DNA of 32,261 nucleotides from Thiotrichaceae bacterium (GTDB taxonomy: Bacteria; Pseudomonadota; Gammaproteobacteria; Thiotrichales; Thiotrichaceae). The stretch spans positions 1-32,261 of the forward strand of contig JALSJN010000009.1 of NCBI GenBank assembly GCA_026989335.1. The letters are read 5' to 3'. The notes beneath the pieces were generated by a model, which did not search any database, had not been told where the DNA came from, and saw only the letters and a list, made by a program, of their open reading frames with translations. The position numbers were made by a program, and so were the translations under genes. Below, piece by piece: positions 15,455 through 25,226 of the stretch (positions within the stretch are counted from its first letter, which is position 1; every line of letters starts with the position of its first letter).

Positions 15455-15973
15455 TTACTTATCCCAACGGCCTATCGTTAACGTGTTGTCATTAAACTGG
15501 TGCGGAGGAATTTTTAACTGATAACCTTGATCAGGGTTATTTAGCGCTCTACCTGCGCTATCAAACAGAGTGCTACTACAAATATCTTTAAAAATATCAT
15601 CCGAATAAAACAAGGGGCAGTTACCTGAATCACCCATATTAATATAAACAAAGTAGCCCGGTTTTAATGAGCGCGACAGGGTTTTGCTCAACAACTTCGG
15701 ATACTTGTTATCCGTTTTGGCTTTCACAGTGATGGGGGTTTTTCTAAGCAACACCGCAACTTGTTTTCCTTGCCAATTGGCTTTTCTGATCTCACCTTTT
15801 TGCATACCACTCACATCTAGAATGACTAACTGTGTTTTCTGCTGAGGGTTGCTAGATTCAGCTTGGTTTGAGCCTACAAACAATGAGCGTGTCATCACCC
15901 ACAGCAATATAACAACAGCACTAAGAGCGAGAATTTTTAAGATAACACGATAGATGAGTCGAGGATTTTTCAT
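15455..15973 (-). CDS. Membrane-anchored degenerate Rieske-fold protein
   Basis: 172 residues: an N-terminal membrane anchor (about 9-28) and a periplasmic domain. The domain lines up with Rieske iron-sulfur proteins: WQGKQVAVLLRKTP (67-80) matches the early strand, RSLKPGYFVYINM precedes box I, and CSSTLFDSAGR with PDQGYQLKIPPHQFNDNTLTIG matches box II and the C-terminal strands. In place of box I C-T-H-L-G-C it has G114-D-S116-G-N-C119, and in place of box II C-P-C-H-G it has D130-I-C132-S133-S. All four [2Fe-2S] ligands are therefore replaced, while both disulfide cysteines remain. No bc1 genes are adjacent. It is divergent from metG. The fold assignment is by eye; the function is unknown. 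Confidence 0.65.
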   Translation of the reverse strand: MKNPRLIYRVILKILALSAVVILLWVMTRSLFVGSNQAESSNPQQKTQLVILDVSGMQKGEIRKANWQGKQVAVLLRKTPITVKAKTDNKYPKLLSKTLSRSLKPGYFVYINMGDSGNCPLFYSDDIFKDICSSTLFDSAGRALNNPDQGYQLKIPPHQFNDNTLTIGRWDK

Positions 15974-16102
15974 AAGTGGGAGAGCGTTATTTCATAAGAA
16001 ACCGAAGCTTAGCGTTTTTTTGTTTAAAACGGTAACTTGAATCAGCAACAATGCCGGAAGTATGTTAATTTACCCATTTTATACAGTCAGAAAGCAACTA
16101 CT

Positions 16103-18217
16103 ATGAGCCACGCAGAAAGTAGCCAAAATAAAAACCGCAAAATCCTCATCACCAGCGCCCTTCCCTATGCTAATGGTCCGATTCATTTAGGGCATATGGT
16201 TGAGTATATCCAAACTGATATTTGGGCGCGTTTTCAGCGTTTGCGCGGGCATAGCTGTATTTTTGCATGGGCCGATGATGCCCACGGCACACCGATTATG
16301 TTACGCGCTCAGCAAGAAGGTATAGAGCCGCAAGAGCTGATTGATAAAATGAAGGCGGAGCATGAAACGGATTTTAATGACTTTTTGATTTCCTATGATA
16401 ATTTTCATTCGACGCATTCGGAAGAAAATAAATTTTTCGCCGAACAGATTTATTTAGCGGCGAAAGAAAAAGGCAATATCACCACAAAGGTCGTAAAGCA
16501 ATCTTACGACCCTGAAGCCAATATGTTTTTGCCAGATCGCTTTGTAAAAGGAGAGTGCCCCAAGTGTGGCACGGCAGATCAATACGGCGATAATTGTGAA
16601 TCCTGTGGTGCAACTTATTCGACCACCGAACTTAAAAACCCTTACTCGGTCGTCTCTGGCGCAACCCCCATTGAAAAAGACAGTGAGCATTACTTTTTTA
16701 AAGTCAGTGATTATTCCGACTTCTTAAAAGAGTGGGTTAACGGTGGAGCAGTTCAAAAAGAAATTGCCAATAAAATGAATGAGTGGCTAGATGGCGGACT
16801 TAACGATTGGGATATTTCTCGTGACGCGCCTTACTGGGGTTTTAAAATACCCGGAACAAAAGATAAATACTTTTACGTTTGGTTAGATGCACCGATAGGC
16901 TATATCGCCTCTTTTAAAAACTATTGCGATAAAAACCCAGAAATAAACTTTGATGATTATTGGGCAGCCGATGCAGAAGATAAAACCGAGTTGTATCATT
17001 TCATCGGCAAAGATATTGCCTACTTCCACACCCTCTTTTGGCCAGCGGTTTTAAAGGCGGGTAACTTTAGAGTACCCACAAAAGTTTTTTGTCATGGCTT
17101 TTTAAATGTCAATGGGCAGAAAATGTCAAAGTCTCGCGGCACGTTTATTACTGCACGCGTCTTTTTAGATCACTTGCCTGCTGAACCCTTACGTTATTAC
17201 TACGCCGCTAAACTTAGCAACACGGTAGATGATATCGACCTTAATTTAGAAGACTTTCAGCAACGCATCAATAGTGATTTAGTCGGAAAAGTCGTTAATA
17301 TCGCCTCTCGTTGTGCAGGTTTTATCAGTAAGAAGTTTGACGGAAATCTTTCAAACTCACTTGCCGACGAGGCACTTTATCAACAATTTATTGATGCCAG
17401 TGATTCAATAGCTGAGGCTTACGAAAGTCGCCGATACAGCAAAGCAATGCGCGAAATTATGGCGCTGGCTGATCTTGCCAATCAATACGTGGATGAAAAA
17501 CAACCTTGGGTACTCGCCAAAGATGAGGCTACATTGCCCGAAGTACAAGCAATTTGTTCACAGGGTTTAAATATGTTCCGCGCGCTGATTACTTATCTAA
17601 AACCTGTTTTACCTGAACTTGCAGAAAAATCAGAAGCTTTTTTAAATGCTGGCGAACTCCAGTGGGATAGTGTTGAATCACCCCTATTAGGAGCAGAAAT
17701 TAATAAATTTAAAGCACTCATGACACGTATTGAAGAAGACAAAGTTAATGCGATGTTAGAGGCAAATAAAATCTTGTTAGCCGAGGCAGCTGTTTTACAA
17801 GCGAAAACATCAACACAGAATGGTAAAGAAAAAGGAGGCTCTCAAGTGGATTCTCAGCTAGCGCAAGACCCAATCAGCCCAACCATTGAATACGATGACT
17901 TTGCTAAAATTGATTTACGTGTGGTAAAAATCATTAAAGCCGAACATGTTGAAGGTGCAGATAAGTTACTACAACTAACCTTAGACCTTGGTGGCGAAAA
18001 TGGTGGCGAGCAACGCAATGTATTCGCAGGGATAAAGTCAGCTTACGACCCAGCTGAGCTTGAAGGTAAAATGACCGTAATGGTGGCTAACTTAGCACCA
18101 CGAAAAATGCGCTTTGGCACATCTGAAGGAATGGTATTAGCCGCTGGGCCAGGTGGTGAAGATTTATTTGTACTCAACCCCGATGAAGGTGCTTTGGCAG
18201 GAATGCGGGTTAAGTAA
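16103..18217 (+). CDS. metG: Methionyl-tRNA synthetase
   Basis: Attaches methionine to initiator and elongator tRNA-Met using ATP. From the ATG at 16103 the protein has 704 residues (E. coli MetG 677). HLGH at 28-31 is the HIGH motif, KMSKS is at 340-344, and the zinc knuckle has C152, C155, C165 and C168. The C-terminal part from about residue 600 is the EMAP/Trbp111-type tRNA-binding and dimerisation domain ([20 protein letters not shown], then [11 protein letters not shown]), preceded by a polar linker. An in-frame TTG at 16037 would add 22 unconserved residues and is rejected. Divergent from the Rieske-like gene, convergent with tilS across a hairpin. Confidence 0.97.
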   Translation: MSHAESSQNKNRKILITSALPYANGPIHLGHMVEYIQTDIWARFQRLRGHSCIFAWADDAHGTPIMLRAQQEGIEPQELIDKMKAEHETDFNDFLISYDNFHSTHSEENKFFAEQIYLAAKEKGNITTKVVKQSYDPEANMFLPDRFVKGECPKCGTADQYGDNCESCGATYSTTELKNPYSVVSGATPIEKDSEHYFFKVSDYSDFLKEWVNGGAVQKEIANKMNEWLDGGLNDWDISRDAPYWGFKIPGTKDKYFYVWLDAPIGYIASFKNYCDKNPEINFDDYWAADAEDKTELYHFIGKDIAYFHTLFWPAVLKAGNFRVPTKVFCHGFLNVNGQKMSKSRGTFITARVFLDHLPAEPLRYYYAAKLSNTVDDIDLNLEDFQQRINSDLVGKVVNIASRCAGFISKKFDGNLSNSLADEALYQQFIDASDSIAEAYESRRYSKAMREIMALADLANQYVDEKQPWVLAKDEATLPEVQAICSQGLNMFRALITYLKPVLPELAEKSEAFLNAGELQWDSVESPLLGAEINKFKALMTRIEEDKVNAMLEANKILLAEAAVLQAKTSTQNGKEKGGSQVDSQLAQDPISPTIEYDDFAKIDLRVVKIIKAEHVEGADKLLQLTLDLGGENGGEQRNVFAGIKSAYDPAELEGKMTVMVANLAPRKMRFGTSEGMVLAAGPGGEDLFVLNPDEGALAGMRVK

Positions 18218-18248
18218 ATTTGTGATTAACAAACAATTAAAGACGGTT

Positions 18249-18291
18249 ACGAAAAACACGAAAAATTTAATGCTTTTTTCGTGCCTTTCGT
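18249..18291. terminator. Long imperfect hairpin between metG and tilS
   Basis: The left arm has two iterations of an ACGAAA unit (ACGAAA 18249-18254, CACGAAAAA 18257-18265); the right arm repeats it inverted (TTTTTTCGTG 18274-18283, TTTCGT 18286-18291), with loop TTTAATGC. The paired A/T-rich ends let it act as a terminator for both convergent genes. Confidence 0.65.
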
Positions 18292-18304
18292 GGACTTCTT
18301 TAAT

Positions 18305-19627
18305 CTAACGAAACACCTTTTCATAAGACTCCAAATCTAGAACCTTTATCAATCTATCCCCACAATAAATTAACGGGATTCTATCGCGTAACCAGGGCGG
18401 AATTGCTATTTCATTGAGGTATTTTTTTAAACTTTTTGTCTGGTTATTTTTCACTAGCACCAACGTTTCTCCACCCTGACGAAAACGAATACTAAAAGAC
18501 CGACCCTTTTGTTGAAGTCCACCCAAGGCAGATGGTTTAATCGTTATACCTAGAGAGTCAATCGTTAGTGGTCTCATTCCATCCCAGCTTAAACATTGCG
18601 TGTTATCGTGCACTGTTAACGGTGAGTCACAAAACAGCTGGTGGTTAAAGCGCCTTACTTCAACACCTTGCCATGTAACCAGCGGCTGGGCATCCTCTTT
18701 TGCCAATAAAACATCAATGAGAATATTTCTTAATTTTTTTTGAGAAGGTGCCAAAAAGCCTTTTTCAGCAATCCAGTAACGAATTAAGAGCCTTTGCTTT
18801 TCTTTCGGTAGACCCAGTAAACATTTAATGGATAAGGTGTTATAGGTATTGAGTGTATCAGAATCTTTAGTGCAATCTAGGCGTAACTGCTCTGCCATTT
18901 GATCAAGTAATAACTTTGTCTCTGATTGAATTTTTGCCGAGCGACTAAGTGCTTTATCTAAGCCCTGCCAATGCTCCCTCAGTTGAGGAAGAATTTGATT
19001 ACGCAAAAAATTTCGATCAAAGCTATTATCTTTATTACTCGGATCTTCAATAAAGTTAAGCTTATTTTCACGGGCATAAGCCTGTAGTGATTGATAGCTT
19101 TCATCCAGTAAAGGACGGATATGAAAGACTTTTTCAGCGTGAATCATGACAGGCATTGCTGCTAACCCCTGAACTCCTGCACCTCTAAAAAGTTGTAGCA
19201 ATAAAGTCTCAGCTTGATCTCGCTGATGATGCGCGGTGAGTAAAACCTCATCTTTTTGCAAAACATCTTGTAGTGCCTGATAACGACCTTGTCGTGCAAC
19301 GGCTTCCAAGCTTTCACCCGACTCAATATTCAAATCTAAAAAAAGAGTTTTAAATGGAATATGCAAATCTTTACACACACTTTGGCAGTGCTTAGGCCAA
19401 TTATCTGCCACACTCTGCAAGCCATGATGAATATGCACAGCACGTACTGACAACTCAGTATGCTGTTGTTTTAGTATTGAGAGTAAATGCAATAAAACAT
19501 GAGAATCCATGCCACCACTAAAAGCGACAAGGTATTTTCTAAAAGGAGATAGGAGGAAAAGCTTTTCTGAAAGCAATGAAGAACTAAGAGCACTAGGAGT
19601 CAGAGTATTAGGAATCAAACTTTCCAT
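18305..19627 (-). CDS. tilS: tRNA(Ile)-lysidine synthase
   Basis: Converts cytidine 34 of the CAU-anticodon tRNA-Ile to lysidine with ATP and lysine, so that it reads AUA. 440 residues (E. coli 432). The ATP-pyrophosphatase P-loop SGGMDS is at 37-42; [25 protein letters not shown] and the RPLL-EDPSN-NFLRN region are typical. The C-terminal TilS domains are present ([10 protein letters not shown], then [22 protein letters not shown]). The start overlaps the end of accA by 20 bases, so the two are co-transcribed; no other ATG precedes the P-loop. The first 30 residues are longer than usual and unconserved. Confidence 0.95.
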   Translation of the reverse strand: MESLIPNTLTPSALSSSLLSEKLFLLSPFRKYLVAFSGGMDSHVLLHLLSILKQQHTELSVRAVHIHHGLQSVADNWPKHCQSVCKDLHIPFKTLFLDLNIESGESLEAVARQGRYQALQDVLQKDEVLLTAHHQRDQAETLLLQLFRGAGVQGLAAMPVMIHAEKVFHIRPLLDESYQSLQAYARENKLNFIEDPSNKDNSFDRNFLRNQILPQLREHWQGLDKALSRSAKIQSETKLLLDQMAEQLRLDCTKDSDTLNTYNTLSIKCLLGLPKEKQRLLIRYWIAEKGFLAPSQKKLRNILIDVLLAKEDAQPLVTWQGVEVRRFNHQLFCDSPLTVHDNTQCLSWDGMRPLTIDSLGITIKPSALGGLQQKGRSFSIRFRQGGETLVLVKNNQTKSLKKYLNEIAIPPWLRDRIPLIYCGDRLIKVLDLESYEKVFR

Positions 19628-20561
19628 AATCCATTAAACGCTGATAACGCTTTTCTAGAAGTTGATCCGTACTGAGCGCACGCAAATCACGTAAACTGCT
19701 TTGTAAACCTTCGCGAATACTAAACGCAATCGCATCAAAATCACGATGCGCACCACCCAAAGGTTCAGGAATGATACGATCAACCAAACCAAGTTTAATG
19801 AGCTTATCTGAGGTAATACCCAAGGCATTAGCGGCCTCTTCTGCCGCACCCGCATCTTTCCATAAAATGGAAGCACAACCCTCTGGTGAAATCACCGAGT
19901 AAGTAGAATATTCAAGCATCATTACACGATCAGCCACAGCAATCGCAAGCGCCCCACCAGAACCGCCCTCGCCTGTAATCGTAGCAACAATCGGCACCCG
20001 TAATCTAGACATTTCAAACAAGTTACGCGCAATCGCTTCACTCTGTCCACGCTCTTCTGCGCCAATCCCTGGGTATGCACCCGGTGTATCGACAAAGGTA
20101 ATAACTGGCAAATGAAATTTCTCGGCCATTTTCATTAAACGTAACGCTTTACGATAACCTTCAGGGCGAGGCATACCAAAGTTACGTTTGATATTTTCTT
20201 TCGTATCACGCCCTTTTTGATGGCCGATAACCATCACAGGGTTACCTTCAAATCGTGCAGTACCGCCCACTATAGCTTTATCATCGCCGTAAGCACGATC
20301 ACCATGTAGTGGCTGAAAGTCGGTAAACACACGGTCAATAATATCAAAGCTATAAGGACGTTTTGGGTGACGTGCTAACTGGCCAATCTGCTTAGCCGTA
20401 AGCTTTGCAAAGATAGAAGTCGTCAATGAATCTACTTTAGACTCTAGGCGTTCGACCTCATCACCCAAATTAACATCCGAGCCGCCAACATAACGTAACT
20501 CTTCAATTTTTGCCTCTAACTCGGCAATGGGTTGTTCAAAATCTAGAAAATCAGGATTCAT
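19608..20561 (-). CDS. accA: Acetyl-CoA carboxylase carboxyltransferase, alpha subunit
   Basis: Transfers the carboxyl group from biotin to acetyl-CoA to form malonyl-CoA, the first step of fatty acid synthesis; acts with AccD, which is not in the window. 317 residues, close to E. coli AccA (319). The N-terminal coiled-coil segment is at 1-50; [16 protein letters not shown] starts at 158; the oxyanion-hole glycines [10 protein letters not shown] are at 197-206, then [20 protein letters not shown]. It lies between the thioredoxin gene (31 bases upstream) and tilS (overlapping), forming a three-gene unit. Confidence 0.97.
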   Translation of the reverse strand: MNPDFLDFEQPIAELEAKIEELRYVGGSDVNLGDEVERLESKVDSLTTSIFAKLTAKQIGQLARHPKRPYSFDIIDRVFTDFQPLHGDRAYGDDKAIVGGTARFEGNPVMVIGHQKGRDTKENIKRNFGMPRPEGYRKALRLMKMAEKFHLPVITFVDTPGAYPGIGAEERGQSEAIARNLFEMSRLRVPIVATITGEGGSGGALAIAVADRVMMLEYSTYSVISPEGCASILWKDAGAAEEAANALGITSDKLIKLGLVDRIIPEPLGGAHRDFDAIAFSIREGLQSSLRDLRALSTDQLLEKRYQRLMDYGKFDS

Positions 20562-20592
20562 AACGCTACTTCTTCACATTTTATATTTAAAA

Positions 20593-20958
20593 CTACTTTT
20601 GCTCTTGTTCAGCTATTTCTGCATGCACTTTTTTCATGTCGATTTCTTTAACTTTACCGATAACTTCTTCAAGTTGTTGTGCATTCAACATACCGGGCTG
20701 AGAGAAGATAACCACCTGCTCTCTAAAAATCATTAAAGTAGGAATTGAGCGTATCTGAAAATGTGCACCTAACTCTTGCTCTGCTTCCGTATCAATCTTA
20801 CCAAACACAATATTATCAAACTTATTAGAAACTTCTTCATAGATGGGTGCAAAAGACTTACACGGGCCACACCACTCTGCCCAAAAATCGACAATAACAA
20901 TATCGTTCTTTTCAATCGTTTCTTCAAATGTTTGTGAGGTAATATCTATAGTCGCCAC
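20593..20958 (-). CDS. Thioredoxin-family protein
   Basis: Cytoplasmic dithiol oxidoreductase, 121 residues. The active site is WCGPC at 29-33 within VIVDFWAEWCGPCKSFAPIY, and the cis-proline is P73 in RSIPTLMIF. A charged C-terminal extension (KEIDMKKVHAEIAEQEQK) makes it longer than standard TrxA (about 108). The start is a GTG at 20958 with AGGAG six bases upstream; the longer frame from 21018 adds a hydrophobic leader without a ribosome site and is rejected. This would be the first gene of a trx-accA-tilS unit. Confidence 0.9.
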   Translation of the reverse strand: MATIDITSQTFEETIEKNDIVIVDFWAEWCGPCKSFAPIYEEVSNKFDNIVFGKIDTEAEQELGAHFQIRSIPTLMIFREQVVIFSQPGMLNAQQLEEVIGKVKEIDMKKVHAEIAEQEQK

Positions 20959-21159
20959 AGCGAACTCCTGTTGATTAATTATGAAGAGGAATATACGGTT
21001 TACATTGGTGAATATCAAGTATTGAATCGCTAAACCACGTCTCTAACACGCAATATAAACCTCTCAAATTAACAAAAATTCTCCTAAACTTAAGGATGAA
21101 TCTACTAAAGCAATTTAGTTTACGTTATCCTCACCTCAAATATCATCATGGAGTATTAA

Positions 21160-23757
21160 ATGTTAAACGATTATAAAAAGCATGTTGAAGAGCGCGCGCA
21201 GGCAGGCATCTACCCAAAACCTTTAAGTGCGGCGCAAACGGCTTCCCTCGTCGATTTATTAAAGCAACCTCCCGCTGGTGAAGAAGACTTCCTTGTTGAC
21301 TTATTAACCAACCGTATCCCTGCTGGCGTTGATGAAGCCGCTTATATCAAGGCAGGTTTTTTAGCAGCGATTACTACAGGGGATGCAAGTTCACCTTTAA
21401 TCGACAAGCTAAAAGCCACTCAATTATTAGGCACCATGCTGGGTGGCTATAATATCGAACCTTTAATTAATGCTTTAGATGATGAAGAGATTGCTGAAAT
21501 TGCGGTTAAAGCACTCTCGCATACCTTATTGGTTTTTGATGCTTTTCATGATGTGAAAGAAAAAGCAGATGCTGGTAATGCACATGCGAAAAAGATTCTA
21601 CAATCTTGGACTGATGCCGAATGGTTCACCAGTAAACCCGAGCTTGCTGAAAAGATTACCGTGACTGTTTTTAAAGTCCCCGGTGAAACCAATACGGATG
21701 ATTTATCCCCCGCACCCGATGCTTGGTCGCGCCCCGATATTCCACTGCACGCAAATGCCATGCTAAAAATGCCTCGTGACGGTATCACGCCTGATAAAGA
21801 AGGCGAGCTTGGGCCGTTAAAATTAATCAGCGAGCTTAAAGAAAAAGGCTTTCCATTAGCTTATGTTGGGGATGTGGTCGGCACAGGCTCTTCTCGTAAA
21901 TCAGCCGTAAACTCGGTACTTTGGCATATGGGTAATGATATTCCCTTCATCCCTAACAAACGCGAAGGTGGTTATTGTTTTGGTGGAAAAATCGCGCCCA
22001 TCTTTTTTAACACCCTTGAAGATGCAGGCTCGCTGCCTATCGAAATGGATGTGGCACAGCTTAATATGGGTGATGTGATTGATGTTTACCCTTACGAGGG
22101 CTTAGTTAAACGACATGACTCTGATGAAGTCGTCTGTGAATTTACCCTTAAACCAAATGTTATTTTAGACGAAGTACGTGCCAATGGCCGCATCCCGCTC
22201 ATTATTGGTCGTGGGTTAACAGCACGCGCCCGTGAGGCATTAGGCTTGAGTGAATCCGAACTATTCCGCAAGCCCATTGACCCGGCTGAAACAGGCAAAG
22301 GTTATACTCTTGCACAAAAAATGGTGGGTAAAGCGTGCGGTTTAGACGGCGTGCGTGCAGGTATGTATTGCGAACCTAAAATGACGACTGTAGGCTCACA
22401 AGATACCACCGGCCCGATGACCCGTGATGAGCTTAAAGATTTAGCCTGCCTAGGATTCTCGGCTGATTTAACCATGCAATCGTTTTGTCATACTGCCGCC
22501 TACCCAAAACCGATTGATGTTGATACCCAACACACTCTACCCGACTTTATAATGACGCGTGGTGGGGTTTCACTTCGCCCGGGTGATGGCGTTATCCACT
22601 CGTGGTTAAACCGTATGCTACTACCCGATACCGTTGGCACAGGTGGTGATTCACACACCCGCTTCCCGATTGGAATTTCATTTCCTGCCGGTTCTGGCTT
22701 AGTGGCTTTTGCCGCTGCCACAGGGGTTATGCCACTGGACATGCCAGAATCGGTTTTAGTGCGTTTTAAAGGTGAAATGCAACCCGGGATTACATTGCGC
22801 GACTTGGTTAATGCCATTCCCTATGTAGCCATACAAAAAGGACTGCTCACCGTCGAGAAAAAAGGTAAGAAAAACGTTTACTCAGGACGTGTATTAGAAA
22901 TTGAAGGCTTGCCTGATCTCAAGGTTGAGCAAGCGTTTGAGTTATCCGATGCCTCAGCCGAACGCTCAGCTTCAGGCTGTAGCATCAAGCTCAATAAAGA
23001 ACCGATTATTGAATACCTCACTTCTAATATCGTGATGCTTAAATGGATGCTCGCGGGTGGCTATGGCGATGAACGCACCATTCAAAGACGTATCGATGCG
23101 ATGCAAGATTGGATTGCAAACCCAGAGTTATTAGCAGCTGACAAGGATGCTGAATACGCTGAAATTATTGAAATCGACCTGAATGAAATCAAAGAACCGT
23201 TGTTAGCTTGCCCGAATGACCCAGACGATATAAAACCGTTATCAGAGGTTGCCGGCACTGCGATTCAAGAAGTCTTTATCGGCTCCTGTATGACCAATAT
23301 CGGTCACTTCCGCGCAGCAGGTAAATTATTAGAAAAAACCAAAGGCGCCGTACCTACCCGTTTATGGATTGCCCCACCCACCAAAATGGATGAAGCCCAA
23401 CTCACTGAAGAAGGCTATTACAGTATCTTCGGCACCGCAGGCGCACGCACCGAAATGCCCGGCTGTTCACTCTGCATGGGCAACCAAGCCCGCATAGCAC
23501 CCAAAAGCACCGCTGTTTCAACATCCACCCGTAACTTCCCCAATCGCTTAGGCGATGGTGCGGATGTTTATTTAGCCTCAGCAGAATTATCAGCAATCGC
23601 CGCTATCTTAGGCAAGCTACCCACGGTAGATGAGTATATGGAGTACGCTGCAGATTTAGATACCATGGCGGATGATATTTATCGTTATTTAAATTTTAAT
23701 GAGATTGAAAGCTATCAAGAAGCAGCGAATGGGGTAATTCCAATAATTGCGGTTTAG
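21160..23757 (+). CDS. acnB: Aconitate hydratase B
   Basis: Interconverts citrate and isocitrate in the TCA cycle and, in the AcnB class, may also dehydrate 2-methylcitrate. It has 865 residues, the same length as E. coli AcnB. The order is the HEAT-like N-terminal domain, the swivel domain ([19 protein letters not shown] near 240-260) and the catalytic domains. The [4Fe-4S] ligands are at C710 (GSCMTN), C769 and C772 (PGCSLCMGN), the same numbers as in E. coli. GGAG lies eight bases before the ATG. E. coli apo-AcnB binds mRNA when iron is low; this may apply here but is not visible in sequence. Followed by two hairpins. Confidence 0.98.
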   Translation: MLNDYKKHVEERAQAGIYPKPLSAAQTASLVDLLKQPPAGEEDFLVDLLTNRIPAGVDEAAYIKAGFLAAITTGDASSPLIDKLKATQLLGTMLGGYNIEPLINALDDEEIAEIAVKALSHTLLVFDAFHDVKEKADAGNAHAKKILQSWTDAEWFTSKPELAEKITVTVFKVPGETNTDDLSPAPDAWSRPDIPLHANAMLKMPRDGITPDKEGELGPLKLISELKEKGFPLAYVGDVVGTGSSRKSAVNSVLWHMGNDIPFIPNKREGGYCFGGKIAPIFFNTLEDAGSLPIEMDVAQLNMGDVIDVYPYEGLVKRHDSDEVVCEFTLKPNVILDEVRANGRIPLIIGRGLTARAREALGLSESELFRKPIDPAETGKGYTLAQKMVGKACGLDGVRAGMYCEPKMTTVGSQDTTGPMTRDELKDLACLGFSADLTMQSFCHTAAYPKPIDVDTQHTLPDFIMTRGGVSLRPGDGVIHSWLNRMLLPDTVGTGGDSHTRFPIGISFPAGSGLVAFAAATGVMPLDMPESVLVRFKGEMQPGITLRDLVNAIPYVAIQKGLLTVEKKGKKNVYSGRVLEIEGLPDLKVEQAFELSDASAERSASGCSIKLNKEPIIEYLTSNIVMLKWMLAGGYGDERTIQRRIDAMQDWIANPELLAADKDAEYAEIIEIDLNEIKEPLLACPNDPDDIKPLSEVAGTAIQEVFIGSCMTNIGHFRAAGKLLEKTKGAVPTRLWIAPPTKMDEAQLTEEGYYSIFGTAGARTEMPGCSLCMGNQARIAPKSTAVSTSTRNFPNRLGDGADVYLASAELSAIAAILGKLPTVDEYMEYAADLDTMADDIYRYLNFNEIESYQEAANGVIPIIAV

Positions 23758-23771
23758 CTTTGCCAATGCGT

Positions 23772-23792
23772 CCCACATGAAAGTGGGGTTTT
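23772..23792 (+). terminator. Intrinsic terminator after acnB
   Basis: CCCAC (23772-23776), loop ATGAAA, GTGGG (23783-23787), then G and TTTT, 15 bases past the acnB stop. The stem is short but GC-rich. Confidence 0.65.
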
Positions 23793-23818
23793 ACAGGCTT
23801 CGGGTGTCGAGTAAAAGC

Positions 23819-23839
23819 GTGGGAACTCCACTATTTTTT
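23819..23839 (+). terminator. Second weak terminator-like hairpin after acnB
   Basis: GTGG, loop GAACT, CCAC (23828-23831), then TA and six T. A four-pair stem is weak, but the T-run and tandem position after the first hairpin suggest a backup terminator before the M23 peptidase gene. Confidence 0.4.
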
Positions 23840-23901
23840 CGCCTTAATCAGTGAAACTCCAACTGTTTTTTCTTTACCTTCACTCGTGCACATATATCTA
23901 A

Positions 23902-24744
23902 ATGATAAAAACAATTCTTATTTTATGCTTTTTTATACTCAGCCAATCTAGCTACGCTTTTCCAATAAATGATTTAAAGCCCGGTGGAATCGCCACTATC
24001 AATGTAGCCCCAATTACACAGCACAAACCTAGAGTTAGCTTTGAAACGAAACCCGTTGCACTAGTTAAGGGCAAACATAACTGGCTTGCAATCGTCGGAA
24101 TTCCTTTAAGCGCTACAGCTGGCTTTCACAAGGTCAAGATAGTTGATGAAAAAAAGCAAACACACTACAAAAGCTTTCGCGTAAGAAACTATCATTACCG
24201 AACCCAGCGATTAAGAATCTCCAATAAAAATAAAGTAAACCCGAATAAAAAATCACGCGCCAGAATTCAGCGTGAATCTCGTTTAAAGCAAAAGCTCCAA
24301 AATACTTTTACACCACATCAAGCCCATTTAAACTTTATGCGCCCTGTTTCAGGTCGAGATAGCGGTCGCTTTGGGCTTAAACGCATATTAAACAAACAAA
24401 AGCGTAATCCGCACAGCGGCATGGATATCGCCGCTCCGCTTGGTCGATCAGTTAAAGCAACTGAAACAGGCACTGTTTTATACACTGGCAATCTATTTTT
24501 TACAGGCAATGTCGTTTACTTAAATCATGGCAATGGCTTGATCAGTCTATACGCGCACTTAAGTAAAATTAATGTCAAAAAAGGGCAAAACATTAAACGT
24601 GGTCAACTTATTGGTAAGGTTGGATCAACTGGACGAGTCACTGGCCCACATCTACATTGGTCCGTTTATCTGAATGGAAATACCGTTGATCCTGCCCTTT
24701 TCTTGAGGAAAAAACACACAAAAGCCAACCCCATAAAGAAATAA
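23902..24744 (+). CDS. Secreted M23 (LytM) peptidase
   Basis: 280 residues with a signal peptide (cleavage probably after SYA at 19). Residues 20-100 form a small beta domain like those preceding M23 in cell-wall peptidases, 100-140 is a very basic linker, and the M23 domain starts near 145. Zinc ligands are all present: H171 and D175 in NPHSGMDIAAP, and H252 in GPHLHW, with H219 (YAHL) as the additional active-site histidine. It should therefore be an active peptidoglycan endopeptidase, unlike the degenerate EnvC/NlpD activators. It stands alone between acnB and the 589-base gap. The specific peptide bond cut is unknown. Confidence 0.92.
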   Translation: MIKTILILCFFILSQSSYAFPINDLKPGGIATINVAPITQHKPRVSFETKPVALVKGKHNWLAIVGIPLSATAGFHKVKIVDEKKQTHYKSFRVRNYHYRTQRLRISNKNKVNPNKKSRARIQRESRLKQKLQNTFTPHQAHLNFMRPVSGRDSGRFGLKRILNKQKRNPHSGMDIAAPLGRSVKATETGTVLYTGNLFFTGNVVYLNHGNGLISLYAHLSKINVKKGQNIKRGQLIGKVGSTGRVTGPHLHWSVYLNGNTVDPALFLRKKHTKANPIKK

Positions 24745-25004
24745 ATGAAAACAAATATAAACCTAACACACTGATTTATAATATATTTAGAAAACCACCT
24801 GAAATAACTAAACGTTAAATAAAGCCGTTCAGCTTCGATTCAGGGATATAAGCGTAATCTATGTATCAACTTCAGCAAGAAAGTCACTTTTCAAAGGGGT
24901 TTGTGTTGTGACTTTTCGTTGAACTAGGAATTCGATAATCCTAAAAATAATAAAAGATCATTCATACACTCTATGATCGGGGATTCCAAGTTTAACAGCT
25001 GAGT

Positions 25005-25127
25005 ATGTCATCAACCAAGGCATCGGCATCCAATTGGGGAGCTGGTAATAGGGACAAAACGATGACCGCTATCAATTTTACGGGGGTACTGTTGATAGCA
25101 ATATGTACAAACGGGCTAACTTTTTAA
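25005..25127 (+). CDS. Possible 40-residue peptide within the structured RNA
   Basis: A 41-codon frame beginning MSSTKASASNWGAGNRDKTM and ending in a hydrophobic stretch (FTGVLLIAICTNGLTF); its TAA lies in the loop of the terminator hairpin. No good ribosome site precedes the ATG (only GAG one base before), which argues against translation. If real, it would resemble short hydrophobic peptides made from structured mRNAs, including type I toxins. I regard it as less likely than a pure RNA. Confidence 0.2.
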   Translation: MSSTKASASNWGAGNRDKTMTAINFTGVLLIAICTNGLTF

Positions 25128-25143
25128 GTGGCCCGTTTTTTTT
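25111..25143 (+). terminator. Strong intrinsic terminator of the candidate RNA
   Basis: ACGGGC (25111-25116) pairs with GCCCGT (25131-25136), and an inner ACTT/AAGT pair extends the stem to ten pairs around loop TTT; eight T follow (25136-25143). No recognised protein-coding gene ends here, so it must end another transcript, the main evidence for the RNA. Confidence 0.85.
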
Positions 25144-25163
25144 ATGCCCAAAATAAAGCAAAC

Positions 25164-25192
25164 TTGATAAACACCTCTATAAACACTATATA
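25164..25192 (+). promoter_or_regulatory. Promoter of the XpaC-TelA-SPFH cluster
   Basis: TTGATA (25164-25169), a 17-base spacer, then TATATA (25187-25192), in AT-rich DNA between the terminator and the first gene of the cluster. A slightly shifted TATAAT at 25189-25194 is also possible. Confidence 0.6.
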
Positions 25193-25226
25193 ATAATATT
25201 ATCTTTATAATAGTAATTGAGTACCT

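Larger units (their letters stand above)
24841..25143 (+). ncRNA. Candidate structured small RNA with terminator
   Basis: About 300 bases with a series of hairpins, ending in a strong intrinsic terminator. Hairpin 1: AAAGTCAC (24880-24887) with GTGACTTT (24908-24915), extended by TTCAGC/GTTGAA; its 20-base loop holds AAGGGG. Hairpin 2: GATCAT (24956-24961) with ATGATC (24973-24978). Hairpin 3: GCTATCAA (25068-25075) with TTGATAGC (25092-25099), loop with ACGGGGG. Terminator: 25111-25143. Five GGA triplets (24844, 24927, 24981, 25038, 25052) suggest possible CsrA binding, but spacing is loose. A TATAAT at 24777-24782 could be the -10 of its promoter, without a clear -35. It matches no RNA family I know. 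It could instead be the mRNA of a 40-residue peptide (25005-25127). Confidence 0.5.

Noticed and set aside
16037..16102. N-terminal extension of MetG from a TTG
   Set aside because: The added 22 residues are unlike MetG, and the ATG at 16103 gives the normal family start.
20959..21018. Upstream start of the thioredoxin gene giving a hydrophobic leader
   Set aside because: It has no ribosome site; the GTG at 20958 has AGGAG at ideal spacing and starts at the normal thioredoxin N-terminus.
22500..22817. 105-residue minus-strand frame
   Set aside because: It is antisense to the conserved catalytic part of acnB, with no ribosome site or recognisable domain.
24841..25060. CsrB/RsmZ-type CsrA sponge identity
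   Set aside because: There are five GGA triplets, but most lack the full A-N-GGA context and are not in clear hairpin loops, so it is kept only as a possibility.
24841..25143. Assignment of the structured RNA as 6S RNA, tmRNA or a c-di-GMP/TPP riboswitch
   Set aside because: None of their conserved cores is visible, and a separate promoter lies between the terminator and the next gene, which argues against a cis riboswitch.
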